In this document: one piece after another, positions 36,594 to 43,898 of the stretch | How the letters are laid out: every line of letters starts with the position of its first letter | How positions within the stretch are numbered: the first letter of the stretch is position 1 | NCBI RefSeq assembly: GCF_018129685.1 | Contig: NZ_JAFCLG010000003.1 | Location: 310,001 to 374,000, forward strand | Length of the DNA stretch: 64,000 nucleotides | Reading direction: 5' to 3' | Origin: Bradyrhizobium manausense | GTDB lineage: Bacteria > Pseudomonadota > Alphaproteobacteria > Rhizobiales > Xanthobacteraceae | The notes under the pieces: generated by a model | Databases searched by the model: none | Told to the model about the DNA's origin: nothing | What the model saw: only the letters and a program-made list of their open reading frames with translations | Made by a program: the position numbers and the translations under genes

Positions 36594-36692
36594 GAAAATC
36601 CCGCCACACTTGTTACTCCCACCGCGCAACATCTCGGTGCGAGGATTTGCTTACCGCCGACGATGTGCGGTGAGCGAGAGATTTGGAGAGCC

Positions 36693-37478
36693 ATGATGAC
36701 ATCAGCAAACAAAGCAGCGACCAACGGACAGGGTGCCATGCTAACACCGCCGGTGGTCTCGCCGCAGGAGTGGGAGGCTGCCCGCCAGCTCCTGCTCGTG
36801 AAGGAAAAGGCGCATACCCGCGCCCGCGACGCACTCGCTGCCGAACGCCGGCGCATGCCGTGGATGGAAGTGACCAAAACCTACGCATTCGAGGTGCCCC
36901 AGGGCAAGGCCAGCCTGCTCGATCTGTTCCAGGGCCGGCGCCAGCTGATCCTGTACCGCGCCTTCTTCGAGCCTGGTGTGTTCGGCTGGCCCGACCATGC
37001 CTGCCGCGGCTGCTCCATGGTGGCCGACCAGGTCGCCCATGTCTCGCACCTGAACGCCCGCGACACCACGCTGGTGTTCGCCTCGCGCGCCCCCCAGGCG
37101 GATATCGCGCGGCTGAAGCAGCGGATGGGCTGGACCCATCCATGGGTCACCATCACCGACAGTTTCGATGCCGATTTCGGCGTCGACGAGTGGCACGGCA
37201 CCAACGTGTTCTTCCGCGACGGAACGCGCATCTTCCGCACCTATCTGATCAAGAGCCGCGGCGACGAGCAGATGGGTGGCACCTGGAACTATCTCGACAT
37301 CACGCCGCTCGGCCGCCAGGAAATCTGGGAGGACTCGCCGGCCGGCTATCCGCAGACCCCGACCTACAAATGGTGGAACTGGCACGACAGCTATGAGGCT
37401 GGCAGCGAGCCCGACAAGAAGTGGGTCGAGATCACGGACGCGGGCGAGATCGCGCTCCGTGCGCCGGGCGCGCAATGA
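36693..37478 (+). CDS. DUF899 thioredoxin-like family protein
   Basis: 261 residues from the ATG at 36693 (TTGGAGAGCC upstream). The ELLVKEKAHTRARDALAAERRRMPW-type start, LLDLFQGRRQLILYRAFF, and FGWPDHACRGCSMVADQVAHVSHLNARDTTLVF mark DUF899, a thioredoxin-fold family. One cysteine pair (CRGC) sits where a redox motif would be. The tail has TWNYLDITPLGRQEIWEDSP. The family is common in soil bacteria but unassigned. It is divergent from an HTH regulator and overlaps the next gene. Confidence 0.88.
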   Translation: MMTSANKAATNGQGAMLTPPVVSPQEWEAARQLLLVKEKAHTRARDALAAERRRMPWMEVTKTYAFEVPQGKASLLDLFQGRRQLILYRAFFEPGVFGWPDHACRGCSMVADQVAHVSHLNARDTTLVFASRAPQADIARLKQRMGWTHPWVTITDSFDADFGVDEWHGTNVFFRDGTRIFRTYLIKSRGDEQMGGTWNYLDITPLGRQEIWEDSPAGYPQTPTYKWWNWHDSYEAGSEPDKKWVEITDAGEIALRAPGAQ

Positions 37479-37756
37479 GCGAGATCTGCTCAGTCAACGC
37501 GGCCGCCGATGGCGGTCGCGATGGCCGGGTGGCCGCATCCAGCCTCGCCCGATGGCTGGGTCTTGCGGCCAGCCCGACCTTCGCGATCATGGCCGTGCTG
37601 ACGGCCGTGCTCGGCGGCGGCTCGGCGGACATGCTCTGCTCCGCCGGTGACGGGCTGTCGCTGGGCGGGATGGTGCCGATGTATCTCCTGATGAGCGCGT
37701 TTCATTCGGCGGCATGGCTGCGGCTGATCTCGGGGCGGCGCGGCAGCGCAAGGTAA
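37475..37756 (+). CDS. Small membrane protein coupled to DUF899
   Basis: 93 residues; the ATG at 37475 overlaps the TGA of the DUF899 gene (ATGA). Two hydrophobic segments lie at about 30-47 and 60-80, with a cysteine in the loop (ADMLCSAGDG) and a basic C-terminus. No family recognised. The overlap implies a shared role with the DUF899 protein. Confidence 0.65.
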   Translation: MSEICSVNAAADGGRDGRVAASSLARWLGLAASPTFAIMAVLTAVLGGGSADMLCSAGDGLSLGGMVPMYLLMSAFHSAAWLRLISGRRGSAR

Positions 37757-37779
37757 GCGGCCATCGCGCACCCGCCTGG

Positions 37780-37919
37780 TGCTTCGAGACGCCGCTGACG
37801 CGGCTCGTCAGGAGCTCGTCAGGATGAGGCTCAACTGCATCCGAGCTTCGGCGAACGTGCCGCCGCGCACTCAGCCCTCATCCTGAGGGCCCGCCGCAGG
37901 CGGGCGTCTCGAAGGATGG
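37780..37919. repeat. Palindromic intergenic repeat, family C, left of GIY-YIG gene
   Basis: GCTTCGAGACGCCGCTGACG...CGTCAGGATGAGGCTC and CCCTCATCCTGAGGGCCCGC...GGCGTCTCGAAGGATG arms. The end of the GIY-YIG coding frame (37871-37919) lies inside the right arm. Confidence 0.85.
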
Positions 37920-38209
37920 TGAGATCTGCGCTTTGCCAATTCACGCAGTTCGGTAAAATCGCCGCGCATGAAGGCTTCCTTCTTGGCGCGACCCCATTTC
38001 TTGACTTTTCTTTCGCACTCGATCGCGTCGGTTATGCGGTCGAACCATTGCGAGAACACTAGCGTCACGGGTCTGCGTGACTTTGTATAGCCGGCAAAAG
38101 TGCCCGCGTTGTGCTGCGCGATCCTAATGTCGAGCTCGGTGCGCGTCGTTCCGATGTAGTAGCTGCCATCGGCACATCTGAGAATGTAGAGCCACGCGCC
38201 GTGGGTCAT
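37871..38209 (-). CDS. GIY-YIG nuclease of the UPF0213 type, tail read from repeat DNA
   Basis: 112 residues. The GIY-YIG core is WLYILRCADGSYYIGTTRTELDIRIAQHN, then RRPVTLVFSQWFDRITDAIECERKVKKWGRAKKEA with the conserved glutamate. Such small nucleases resemble COG2827/UPF0213 proteins of unknown DNA targets. The last 15 or so residues (HPSRRPPAAGPQDEG) are encoded by the family C repeat at 37780-37919. A second copy of the same repeat lies just upstream of the start (38219-38354), so the gene is bracketed by the repeat. Confidence 0.85.
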   Translation of the reverse strand: MTHGAWLYILRCADGSYYIGTTRTELDIRIAQHNAGTFAGYTKSRRPVTLVFSQWFDRITDAIECERKVKKWGRAKKEAFMRGDFTELRELAKRRSHHPSRRPPAAGPQDEG

Positions 38210-38218
38210 CGTGAACGC

Positions 38219-38354
38219 CTCGTCCTTCGAGACGACCGCTGCGCGGTCTCCTCAGGATGAGGCTAACTGGTATCCATGGCTTGCCGCAAGCATCAAGCCG
38301 CACACTCCGACCTCATCCTGAGGAGCCCGCCTTAGCGGGCGTCTCGAAGGATGG
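38219..38354. repeat. Palindromic intergenic repeat, family C, right of GIY-YIG gene
   Basis: CTCGTCCTTCGAGACGACCG...CTCCTCAGGATGAGG and CCTCATCCTGAGGAGCCCGC...GGCGTCTCGAAGGATG arms, same orientation pattern as 30422-30555. Confidence 0.85.
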
Positions 38355-38380
38355 CCGCACTCACCGGGCCCCGAACGAAA

Positions 38381-38405
38381 ACGGCCCCGATATCGCCGGG
38401 GCCGT
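38381..38405 (-). terminator. Rho-independent terminator of the L,D-transpeptidase gene
   Basis: Stem ACGGCCCCG/CGGGGCCGT of 9 bp with a 7-base loop; on the minus strand it is followed by TTTCGTT. It lies 25 bp beyond the stop. Confidence 0.8.
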
Positions 38406-38429
38406 TCGCATCTCAATCGCGCGCGTTGC

Positions 38430-39134
38430 TTACCGAAGCTCGGCCCGCCGCTCGGTCATCGGCAGCACGATCACCTTGGTGCCGACGTTGACGCGGGAGT
38501 AGAGGTCGGAGACGTCGTCATTGGTCAGGCGGATGCAGCCGGAGGAGACGTGCTTGCCGATCGTGTCGGGGGCGTTGGTGCCGTGGATGCGGTAGACGGT
38601 GCCGCCGAGATACATGGCGCGGGCGCCGAGCGGGTTGCCGGGACCGCCGGCCATGTGGCGCGGCAGATAGGGCTGGCGCTGAATCATTTCCGGCGGCGGG
38701 GTCCAATCCGGCCACTCCGCCTTCTTGGTCACCGATTGCGTGCCGGACCAGGTGAAGCCATCGCGGCCGACGCCGATGCCGTAGCGAATCGCCTGGCCGC
38801 CTCCGAGCACATAATAGAGATAGGTGTTGGGCGTATCGATGATGATGGTGCCCGGGGCTTCACGTGTCGAATAGCTGACGGTCTGGCGGCGGAAGCGCGC
38901 CGGCGTCTCGACGGCGTCCTGATCGTCGGACGGTGCGGCCTGATAGGCCGGCGCCTGATAGGGCTGATAAGGCTCGACCGGCTGCGGCGCAGTCATCATC
39001 GGCAGCGGTTGAAAGAAGGGGAAAAGCTGCACAGGCGCGGCGTTGGCCGGGCCGGTCAATGCGATCGCCGAGATCGCCACGGCGCCAAAAGCAACGGCGC
39101 GCGAAAACGCCTTCATCGTGTCCAGATTGAACAT
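38430..39134 (-). CDS. L,D-transpeptidase (YkuD family)
   Basis: 234 residues with an N-terminal signal peptide (cleavage near GPANAA) and a Pro/Gln/Tyr-rich linker (about 45-75). The YkuD catalytic domain (about 95-230) has GTIIIDTPNTYLYYVLGGG, and the catalytic block HGTNAPDTIGKHVSSGCIRLTNDDV with histidine, SSGC cysteine and arginine. It forms 3-3 peptidoglycan crosslinks or attaches proteins in the periplasm. It is divergent from the glycosyltransferase at 39407. Confidence 0.92.
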   Translation of the reverse strand: MFNLDTMKAFSRAVAFGAVAISAIALTGPANAAPVQLFPFFQPLPMMTAPQPVEPYQPYQAPAYQAAPSDDQDAVETPARFRRQTVSYSTREAPGTIIIDTPNTYLYYVLGGGQAIRYGIGVGRDGFTWSGTQSVTKKAEWPDWTPPPEMIQRQPYLPRHMAGGPGNPLGARAMYLGGTVYRIHGTNAPDTIGKHVSSGCIRLTNDDVSDLYSRVNVGTKVIVLPMTERRAELR

Positions 39135-39273
39135 TGGTCGCCCCTGTTTGCTTGGGTTTCTTAGGTCCCCGGCACCGTTTCGGTGCTTCGTTGCTTAAAT
39201 TCCTAACGCAAAGAAGTTTCGGGACGTTTGCGCGGAAAACCGAAAACGGTTTCATCGCGGCAAGGATTGTTTC

Positions 39274-39291
39274 ATGACAGTTTCGTGGCTG
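39274..39291 (-). promoter_or_regulatory. Pho-box-like direct repeat between L,D-transpeptidase and Agt-like gene
   Basis: On the minus strand: CAGCCACGAAACTGTCAT, a 7-4-7 pattern close to CTGTCAT-N4-CTGTCAT (second half perfect, first half 5 of 7). Its position is 116 bp before the glycosyltransferase start. PhoB binding is inferred and weaker than for the site at 43881-43898. Confidence 0.35.
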
Positions 39292-39331
39292 TAGGGGCTC
39301 GTTAACGAACAAAACAGTGGGCCGACACTTA

Positions 39332-39343
39332 TGTGACGTCACA
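39332..39343. promoter_or_regulatory. Perfect 12-bp palindrome TGTGACGTCACA
   Basis: An isolated perfect palindrome 64 bp upstream of the glycosyltransferase start. The half-sites resemble CRP/FNR-type TGTGA but the central gap is 2 rather than 6 bases. It may be an operator of unknown factor. Confidence 0.35.
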
Positions 39344-39406
39344 CGCCTGAAATATCCTTCGTTGATGGTCGATGCCTGAGAATCATCAAACTCTCGGGAT
39401 TTCCCC

Positions 39407-40459
39407 ATGCGGGTATTAATCGCGACTGACGCCTGGCATCCGCAGGTCAATGGTGTGGTCCGCACCCTGACCTCGCTGGCCGCCGCCGCCAAGGCCCTCG
39501 ACGTCGAGATCGATTTCCTGACGCCCGAGGGCTTCAGGTCCTGGCCGCTGCCGACCTATCCGGGCATTCGCATTGCGCTGCCGAACGGGAAAGAGATCGC
39601 GCGGCGGATCGAGAGGTGCGCGCCGGAGGCCCTGCATATCGCCACCGAAGGCCCGATCGGCTGGGCTGTGCGCGCCTATTGCCGCCGCAACGGGCTCGCC
39701 TTCACCACCTCCTATACGACGCGTTTTCCCGAATACGTCTCAGTGCGGACCGGCATCCCTGTTGCCGTCGGCTATGCCGTGCTGCGCCACTTCCATGATG
39801 CCGCGGCCATGACCATGGTGGCGACGCCGTCGCTCCGGCAGGAGCTGTCGGGGCGCGGCTTCAAGCGGCTCGGCTTCTGGGGGCGCGGCGTCAACACCGA
39901 GCTGTTCCATCCTGATTCCCCCGCCAAGCTCGACCTGCCGGGCCCGATTTTCATGACCATGGGCCGCGTCGCGGTCGAGAAAAACCTCGAAGCATTCCTC
40001 TCGCTCGATCTGCCCGGCACCAAGGTCGTCGTCGGCGATGGTCCGCAGAAGGCGGCGCTGGAGAAGAAGTACCCTGAAGTCGTCTTCCTCGGCGAGAAGA
40101 AGGGCGCGGATCTGACCGCGCATCTGGCCGCCGCCGACGTCTTCGTATTCCCGAGCCTCACCGACACCTTTGGCGTGGTGCAGCTCGAAGCGCTCGCCTG
40201 CGGCACGCCGGTGGCGGCGTTTCCGGTGACGGGACCGAAGGACGTCATCGCCGATCATCCGGTCGGCGCGATCGACAACGACCTGCGCGCCGCGTGCCTG
40301 CGCGCGCTGACCATGTCGCGCGAGACCTGCCGCAACTTCGCACTGGAGCGCTCCTGGGAGAACAGCGCGCGCCAGTTCGTCGGCAATCTCACCTCACTGC
40401 AGCCCAGCCGCGTCCTGCGCGCCTCGCCCGTGATGGCGCGGCGGCCAGTGCGTGGCTGA
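39407..40459 (+). CDS. Agt-like lipid glycosyltransferase (GT4 family)
   Basis: 350 residues. The start MRVLIATDAWHPQVNGVVRTL and PGIRIALPNGKEIARRIERCAPEALHIATEGPIGWAVR, with the C-terminal nucleotide-sugar block FVFPSLTDTFGVVQLEALACGTPVAAFPVTGP and E-x7-E, fit GT family 4. The closest described relatives by pattern are the Agrobacterium glycolipid synthase Agt and SqdX-like enzymes, which add glucose or glucuronate to diacylglycerol. It begins a lipid cluster and is separated from the methyltransferase by 34 bp. Its acceptor here is not proven. Confidence 0.8.
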   Translation: MRVLIATDAWHPQVNGVVRTLTSLAAAAKALDVEIDFLTPEGFRSWPLPTYPGIRIALPNGKEIARRIERCAPEALHIATEGPIGWAVRAYCRRNGLAFTTSYTTRFPEYVSVRTGIPVAVGYAVLRHFHDAAAMTMVATPSLRQELSGRGFKRLGFWGRGVNTELFHPDSPAKLDLPGPIFMTMGRVAVEKNLEAFLSLDLPGTKVVVGDGPQKAALEKKYPEVVFLGEKKGADLTAHLAAADVFVFPSLTDTFGVVQLEALACGTPVAAFPVTGPKDVIADHPVGAIDNDLRAACLRALTMSRETCRNFALERSWENSARQFVGNLTSLQPSRVLRASPVMARRPVRG

Positions 40460-40493
40460 TCCATCATTTTGACCCACAGCGAGAACCTCATCG

Positions 40494-41183
40494 ATGGCTA
40501 AGATCATGAACCTTGACGGCACCCAGCAGCTCGACCTCACCCGCGGTACGGTCGAGCAGGCCTACGACCGCTGGGCGCCCGTTTACGATCTCGTGTTCGG
40601 CGGTGTGTTCGCCAAGGGCCGCCAGGCCGCGATCGCAGCCACCAACAAGATCGGCGGTCGCGTGCTCGAGGTCGGCGTCGGCACGGGCATTTCGCTGCCG
40701 CTCTATGCCCCCAATCTGCGCATCTTCGGCACCGACATTTCGGAAGCGATGCTCGACAAGGCCCGCCGCCGCGTCAGCGAAGGCAACCTCAAGAACGTCG
40801 AAGGCCTTGCGGTGATGGACGCCGAGAAGCTCGAATTCCCCGACAATTCGTTCGACGTCGTGATGGCGCAATATGTCGTCACCGCCGTGCCGAATCCGGA
40901 GAAGGCGCTCGACGAATTCGCCCGCGTGCTGCGTCCGGGCGGCGAGCTGATCATCCTCACCCGCGTCAGCGCCGACACCGGCATGCGCCGTTTCATCGAG
41001 CAGAAGCTTCAGCCGGTGGTGCGTCCGCTCGGCTTCCGCACGGCCGAGTTCGCCTGGTCGCGCTATGCCCAATGGCTCGCCGGCGCCAAGGGCATCGAGC
41101 TCGCCGAACGCCGCCTGATTCCGCCGCTCGGCCATTTCTCGCTTGTGCGTTTCCGCAAGGTCGACATCGCCAAGGCAGCCTGA
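40494..41183 (+). CDS. Rhodobacter-type phospholipid N-methyltransferase-like protein
   Basis: 229 residues with SAM motif I VLEVGVGTGISL (about 57-68), then DISEAMLDKARRRV, VMDAEKLEFPDNSFDVVMAQYVVTAVP and RPGGELIIL. The N-terminal AYDRWAPVYDLVFGGVFAKGR matches the Rhodobacter PmtA/COG2226 group that methylates phosphatidylethanolamine to phosphatidylcholine. Quinone methyltransferases share the fold, but the lipid neighbours favour Pmt. It probably acts at the inner membrane face. A hairpin follows at 41196-41220. Confidence 0.8.
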   Translation: MAKIMNLDGTQQLDLTRGTVEQAYDRWAPVYDLVFGGVFAKGRQAAIAATNKIGGRVLEVGVGTGISLPLYAPNLRIFGTDISEAMLDKARRRVSEGNLKNVEGLAVMDAEKLEFPDNSFDVVMAQYVVTAVPNPEKALDEFARVLRPGGELIILTRVSADTGMRRFIEQKLQPVVRPLGFRTAEFAWSRYAQWLAGAKGIELAERRLIPPLGHFSLVRFRKVDIAKAA

Positions 41184-41195
41184 GCAAGGCTGCAG

Positions 41196-41220
41196 GAGCG
41201 GCGGCTTTCGTCCGCCGCTC
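41196..41220 (+). terminator. Hairpin after the methyltransferase, weak terminator
   Basis: A perfect 9-bp stem (GAGCGGCGG and CCGCCGCTC) with loop CTTTCGT, but no clear T-tract after it. It may stop or slow transcription between the methyltransferase and the DUF962-like gene. Confidence 0.4.
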
Positions 41221-41337
41221 ACGCGTTCGCGTGCGTCACCGCGTCGCTGCATATCGTCATATGACAAAATGATGATGTCACACAGCGTACATCGAATCCC
41301 TGTAAATCCTGAACCCGAAAGCATTTTGGGGGAGATC

Positions 41338-41997
41338 ATGATCAAGAATTACCTCGAGCAGCTGCGAATCCAGCGCTGGGACGACCATCGCTATTATCAC
41401 CACAGCCGCATCAATCAGAGCCTGCACTTCGTCAGCGCGCTGAGCTTCCTCTTTGCTTATGTCTGGCTGTTCGTCGATCCGATGATCTCGGCGCTGGTCG
41501 GCTGGCTGGTCTCGATGACCTCGCGCCAGGCGGGCCACTTCTTCTTCGAGCCGCACGATTACGACCACATCAACCAGGCCACCCACGAGTACAAGGAAGA
41601 CATCAAGGTCGGCTACAATCTGCAGCGCAAGGTCGTGCTGATGACGATCTGGGCACTGTCGCCGCTGGTGCTGGTGGTCGATCCGACGCTGTTCGGCCTG
41701 TTCACGCCTTGGGCCAGCGCGGCCGACTTCATGCGGCAGGTGGCCAAGATCTGGCTCGTGATCGGCGGCGGCGGACTGCTGTTCCGCACCGTGCACCTGT
41801 TCTTCATCCGCGACGTCGAGACCGGCCTCGTCTGGATGACCAAGATCCTGACCGACCCGTTCCACGACCTGATGCTCTATCGCAACGCGCCGCTGGCGCT
41901 GATGCGCGGCGAGCTGATGGATCCCGGCCTGCACCTCAACCCCGAGCACACGCTGGGCTTTATCGATGAGCCGACGCTCGAAGAGCAGCACGCCTGA
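41338..41997 (+). CDS. Mpo1/DUF962-like membrane protein
   Basis: 219 residues from the ATG at 41338 with GGGGGAG four bases upstream. Four or five hydrophobic segments are predicted. The histidine-rich block HHSRINQSLHFVSALSFLFAY and RQAGHFFFEPHDYDHINQATHEYKEDI resembles the DUF962/Mpo1 fatty-acid dioxygenase family, where such histidines bind iron. The C-terminus is cytoplasmic and acidic. Its place in a lipid cluster suggests acyl-chain oxidation or modification; that is inference. Confidence 0.65.
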   Translation: MIKNYLEQLRIQRWDDHRYYHHSRINQSLHFVSALSFLFAYVWLFVDPMISALVGWLVSMTSRQAGHFFFEPHDYDHINQATHEYKEDIKVGYNLQRKVVLMTIWALSPLVLVVDPTLFGLFTPWASAADFMRQVAKIWLVIGGGGLLFRTVHLFFIRDVETGLVWMTKILTDPFHDLMLYRNAPLALMRGELMDPGLHLNPEHTLGFIDEPTLEEQHA

Positions 41998-42033
41998 GCG
42001 CGCAGCCCTTACCCACTCCGATGCCTGATGGTT

Positions 42034-42078
42034 GCGTCATGCCCGGCCTTGTGCCGGGCATCCACGTCTTGGGGACTG
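42034..42078. repeat. Half copy of repeat family A
   Basis: GCGTCATGCCCGGCC...GCCGGGCATCCACGTC matches the left arm of family A only; a family E copy follows directly. Confidence 0.6.
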
Positions 42079-42089
42079 CGAATTCCGTC

Positions 42090-42172
42090 GTCATTCCGGG
42101 GCGGCTCGAAGAGCCGAACCCGGAATCTCGAGATTCCGGGTTCGATGCTTTGCATCGCCCCGGAATGACGGT
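42090..42172. repeat. Palindromic intergenic repeat, family E (diverged)
   Basis: CGTCATTCCGGGGCGGCTCG...CCCGGAATCT and AGATTCCGGGTTCGATGC...GCCCCGGAATGACGG arms. Confidence 0.8.
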
Positions 42173-42191
42173 GGTGGCGGAAGGAAAAGCC

Positions 42192-43856
42192 TCAGCGTCC
42201 AAAACGCTTGGCCATCATCTCTTTCAGGATCTGCCGCTTGATGGTCTTGTTGGTGAGCACGCCATCGTGCCACCAGAAGCCATCGGCCTTCATCTTCTCG
42301 GCGGCGCGGACGAAGCGATCGGCGACCTCGGCGAAGTCGGCGTCGGTGTAGTTGAGGCTGAAGATCAGCCGGCCCGTGCCGACCCAGCTCAGCGCCAGGC
42401 CTTCGGCGCGCAGATAGTACTGCAGCATCCAGTTGTAGCGGGACGGCGTGGTGTATTTCACGGTCCAGATCGAGGAGAAGTTCGCAAACTGCACGGGCAG
42501 TTTTGCGTCGCTCATCATCTTGTTGAGCTTCTCGACCCGGCCGTTCCAGGTCGCATCGAGGCCATCGTAGATGGCGCGGAAGTTCGGGCTGGCGAGCCGG
42601 CTCAAAAACTCGTCCATCGCCGTCATGACGTAGGGATGCGAGTTGAAGGTGCCGCGGGCGAAGCAGACGTCGGCGGGACGATCGTCGCGGAAGCGGCGCA
42701 TCAATTCCTTCTTGCCGCAGACCACGCCGACCGGCAGGCCGCCGGCGAGGCTCTTGCCGTAGGTCACCATGTCGGCCTTGACGCCGAAATATTCCTGGGC
42801 GCCGCCGGCGGCGAGGCGGAAGCCGACGAAGACCTCGTCGAAGATCAGCACGATGCCGCGCTCGTCGCAGACCTCGCGCAGCTTCTTCAGCCACGCGGTG
42901 TAGGCCGCGCGATCGAAATTGCCGCCGCGCGAGCTGTCGACCAGCGAGGAATCGCCGGGCGCGTTGCTGTTCGGATGCAGGCCCTGCAGCGGGTTGACCA
43001 GCACGCAGGCAATGTCCTTGCGCGTGCGCAGCACGTGCAGCGTCTTGTCCGACATTTCGGACAGGGTGTAGGTCTCGTGCGCGGGAATGGGATTGCCGAC
43101 GCCGGGCTGCACGTCGCCCCACCAGCCGTGATAGGCGCCGGCGAAACGAACCAGATGCGTGCGCTTGGTGTGGTAGCGCGCAAGGCGGACGGCCTGCATG
43201 ACGGCCTCGGTGCCGGACATGTGGAACGAGACTTCGTCGAGGCCCGAGATCTGGCAGAGCCGCTGCACGTTCTCGAGAATGACGGGGTGGTAGGGGCCGA
43301 GCACCGGGCCGAGCGCGTGGGCGCGCTTCTCGGAACCCTCGATGCACTCCTTGTAGAAGTCGTTGCCGAAGATGTTGACGCCGTAGGACCCGGTGAGGTC
43401 GTAGAACGTGTTACCGTCGACGTCTGTGACGGTGACGCCGCTCGAGGAGTCCATGAAGGTCGAGGTGCCCAGATGCTCGCGGACCAGACGCGAGAACTGG
43501 AAAGGCACGCGGTAGCTTTCGGTGAAGTTGAGGTCGGAGATCGTCTCGGCGGCCTCCTTCGTCATCGCACGGCCCTTGGGGTAGCGATCGGCGTAGATGC
43601 TCGCGAGGCGGAAGAAGGCGTCCCTGCGCTGCTTCACCACGTTGTCGGGCGCGCCGTCGCAGCCGAAATACTTGTCACCTTCGAACTCGTAGAACGGCAG
43701 CAGCTTTGCCACCCGGCGCGACATCTTGGAGTGTCCGGCGAGCGAGCGATGCTTGGCGCGGGACAACTCGACCCGCGCCTTGATCTTCGGAAGGACAGCG
43801 GCAGCGGACGCTGCGGCGGCCACGGAAAATGAGAGAATCGGGAGTGTCGTTTCCAT
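42192..43856 (-). CDS. Class III PLP aminotransferase with N-terminal membrane extension
   Basis: 554 residues. The class III aminotransferase/glutamate-1-semialdehyde aminomutase fold is shown by FMDSSSGVTVTDVDGNTFYDLTGSYGVN, VSFHMSGTEAVMQAVRLAR, FAGAYHGWWGD, LIFDEVFVGFR (PLP-binding aspartate) and MVTYGKSLAGGLPVGVV (PLP-binding lysine). About 60 residues precede the usual start, with a hydrophobic stretch (ILSFSVAAAASAAAVLP) that could anchor it in the membrane. The product is unlikely to be a heme-pathway enzyme given its lipid neighbours; the amino acceptor is unknown. An internal ATG at 43724 is a possible alternative start. A near-consensus Pho box lies 25 bp upstream. Confidence 0.85.
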   Translation of the reverse strand: METTLPILSFSVAAAASAAAVLPKIKARVELSRAKHRSLAGHSKMSRRVAKLLPFYEFEGDKYFGCDGAPDNVVKQRRDAFFRLASIYADRYPKGRAMTKEAAETISDLNFTESYRVPFQFSRLVREHLGTSTFMDSSSGVTVTDVDGNTFYDLTGSYGVNIFGNDFYKECIEGSEKRAHALGPVLGPYHPVILENVQRLCQISGLDEVSFHMSGTEAVMQAVRLARYHTKRTHLVRFAGAYHGWWGDVQPGVGNPIPAHETYTLSEMSDKTLHVLRTRKDIACVLVNPLQGLHPNSNAPGDSSLVDSSRGGNFDRAAYTAWLKKLREVCDERGIVLIFDEVFVGFRLAAGGAQEYFGVKADMVTYGKSLAGGLPVGVVCGKKELMRRFRDDRPADVCFARGTFNSHPYVMTAMDEFLSRLASPNFRAIYDGLDATWNGRVEKLNKMMSDAKLPVQFANFSSIWTVKYTTPSRYNWMLQYYLRAEGLALSWVGTGRLIFSLNYTDADFAEVADRFVRAAEKMKADGFWWHDGVLTNKTIKRQILKEMMAKRFGR

Positions 43857-43880
43857 GACAATAAGCGCTAACCGGACCAG

Positions 43881-43898
43881 CTGACAGATTCATGACAG
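43881..43898 (-). promoter_or_regulatory. Near-consensus Pho box upstream of the aminotransferase
   Basis: On the minus strand CTGTCATGAATCTGTCAG, two CTGTCA heptamers 11 bp apart, matches the PhoB direct repeat CTGTCAT-N4-CTGTCAY except for the last base. It faces the aminotransferase, whose start is 25 bp away, and covers the start codon of the divergent psd gene (43892). Confidence 0.65.

Noticed and set aside
35457..36692. Long upstream extension of the DUF899 frame
   Set aside because: It is antisense to the HTH regulator; the ATG at 36693 has a ribosome site and matches the family start.
41240..41285. Possible Pho box before the DUF962-like gene
   Set aside because: Only single TGTCAT/TGTCAC-like heptamers are seen; the 11-bp-spaced partner has at most four of seven matches.
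42021..43832. 603-residue open frame on the plus strand
   Set aside because: It is antisense to the aminotransferase, begins in repeat DNA and has an Arg/Gly/His composition typical of shadow frames.
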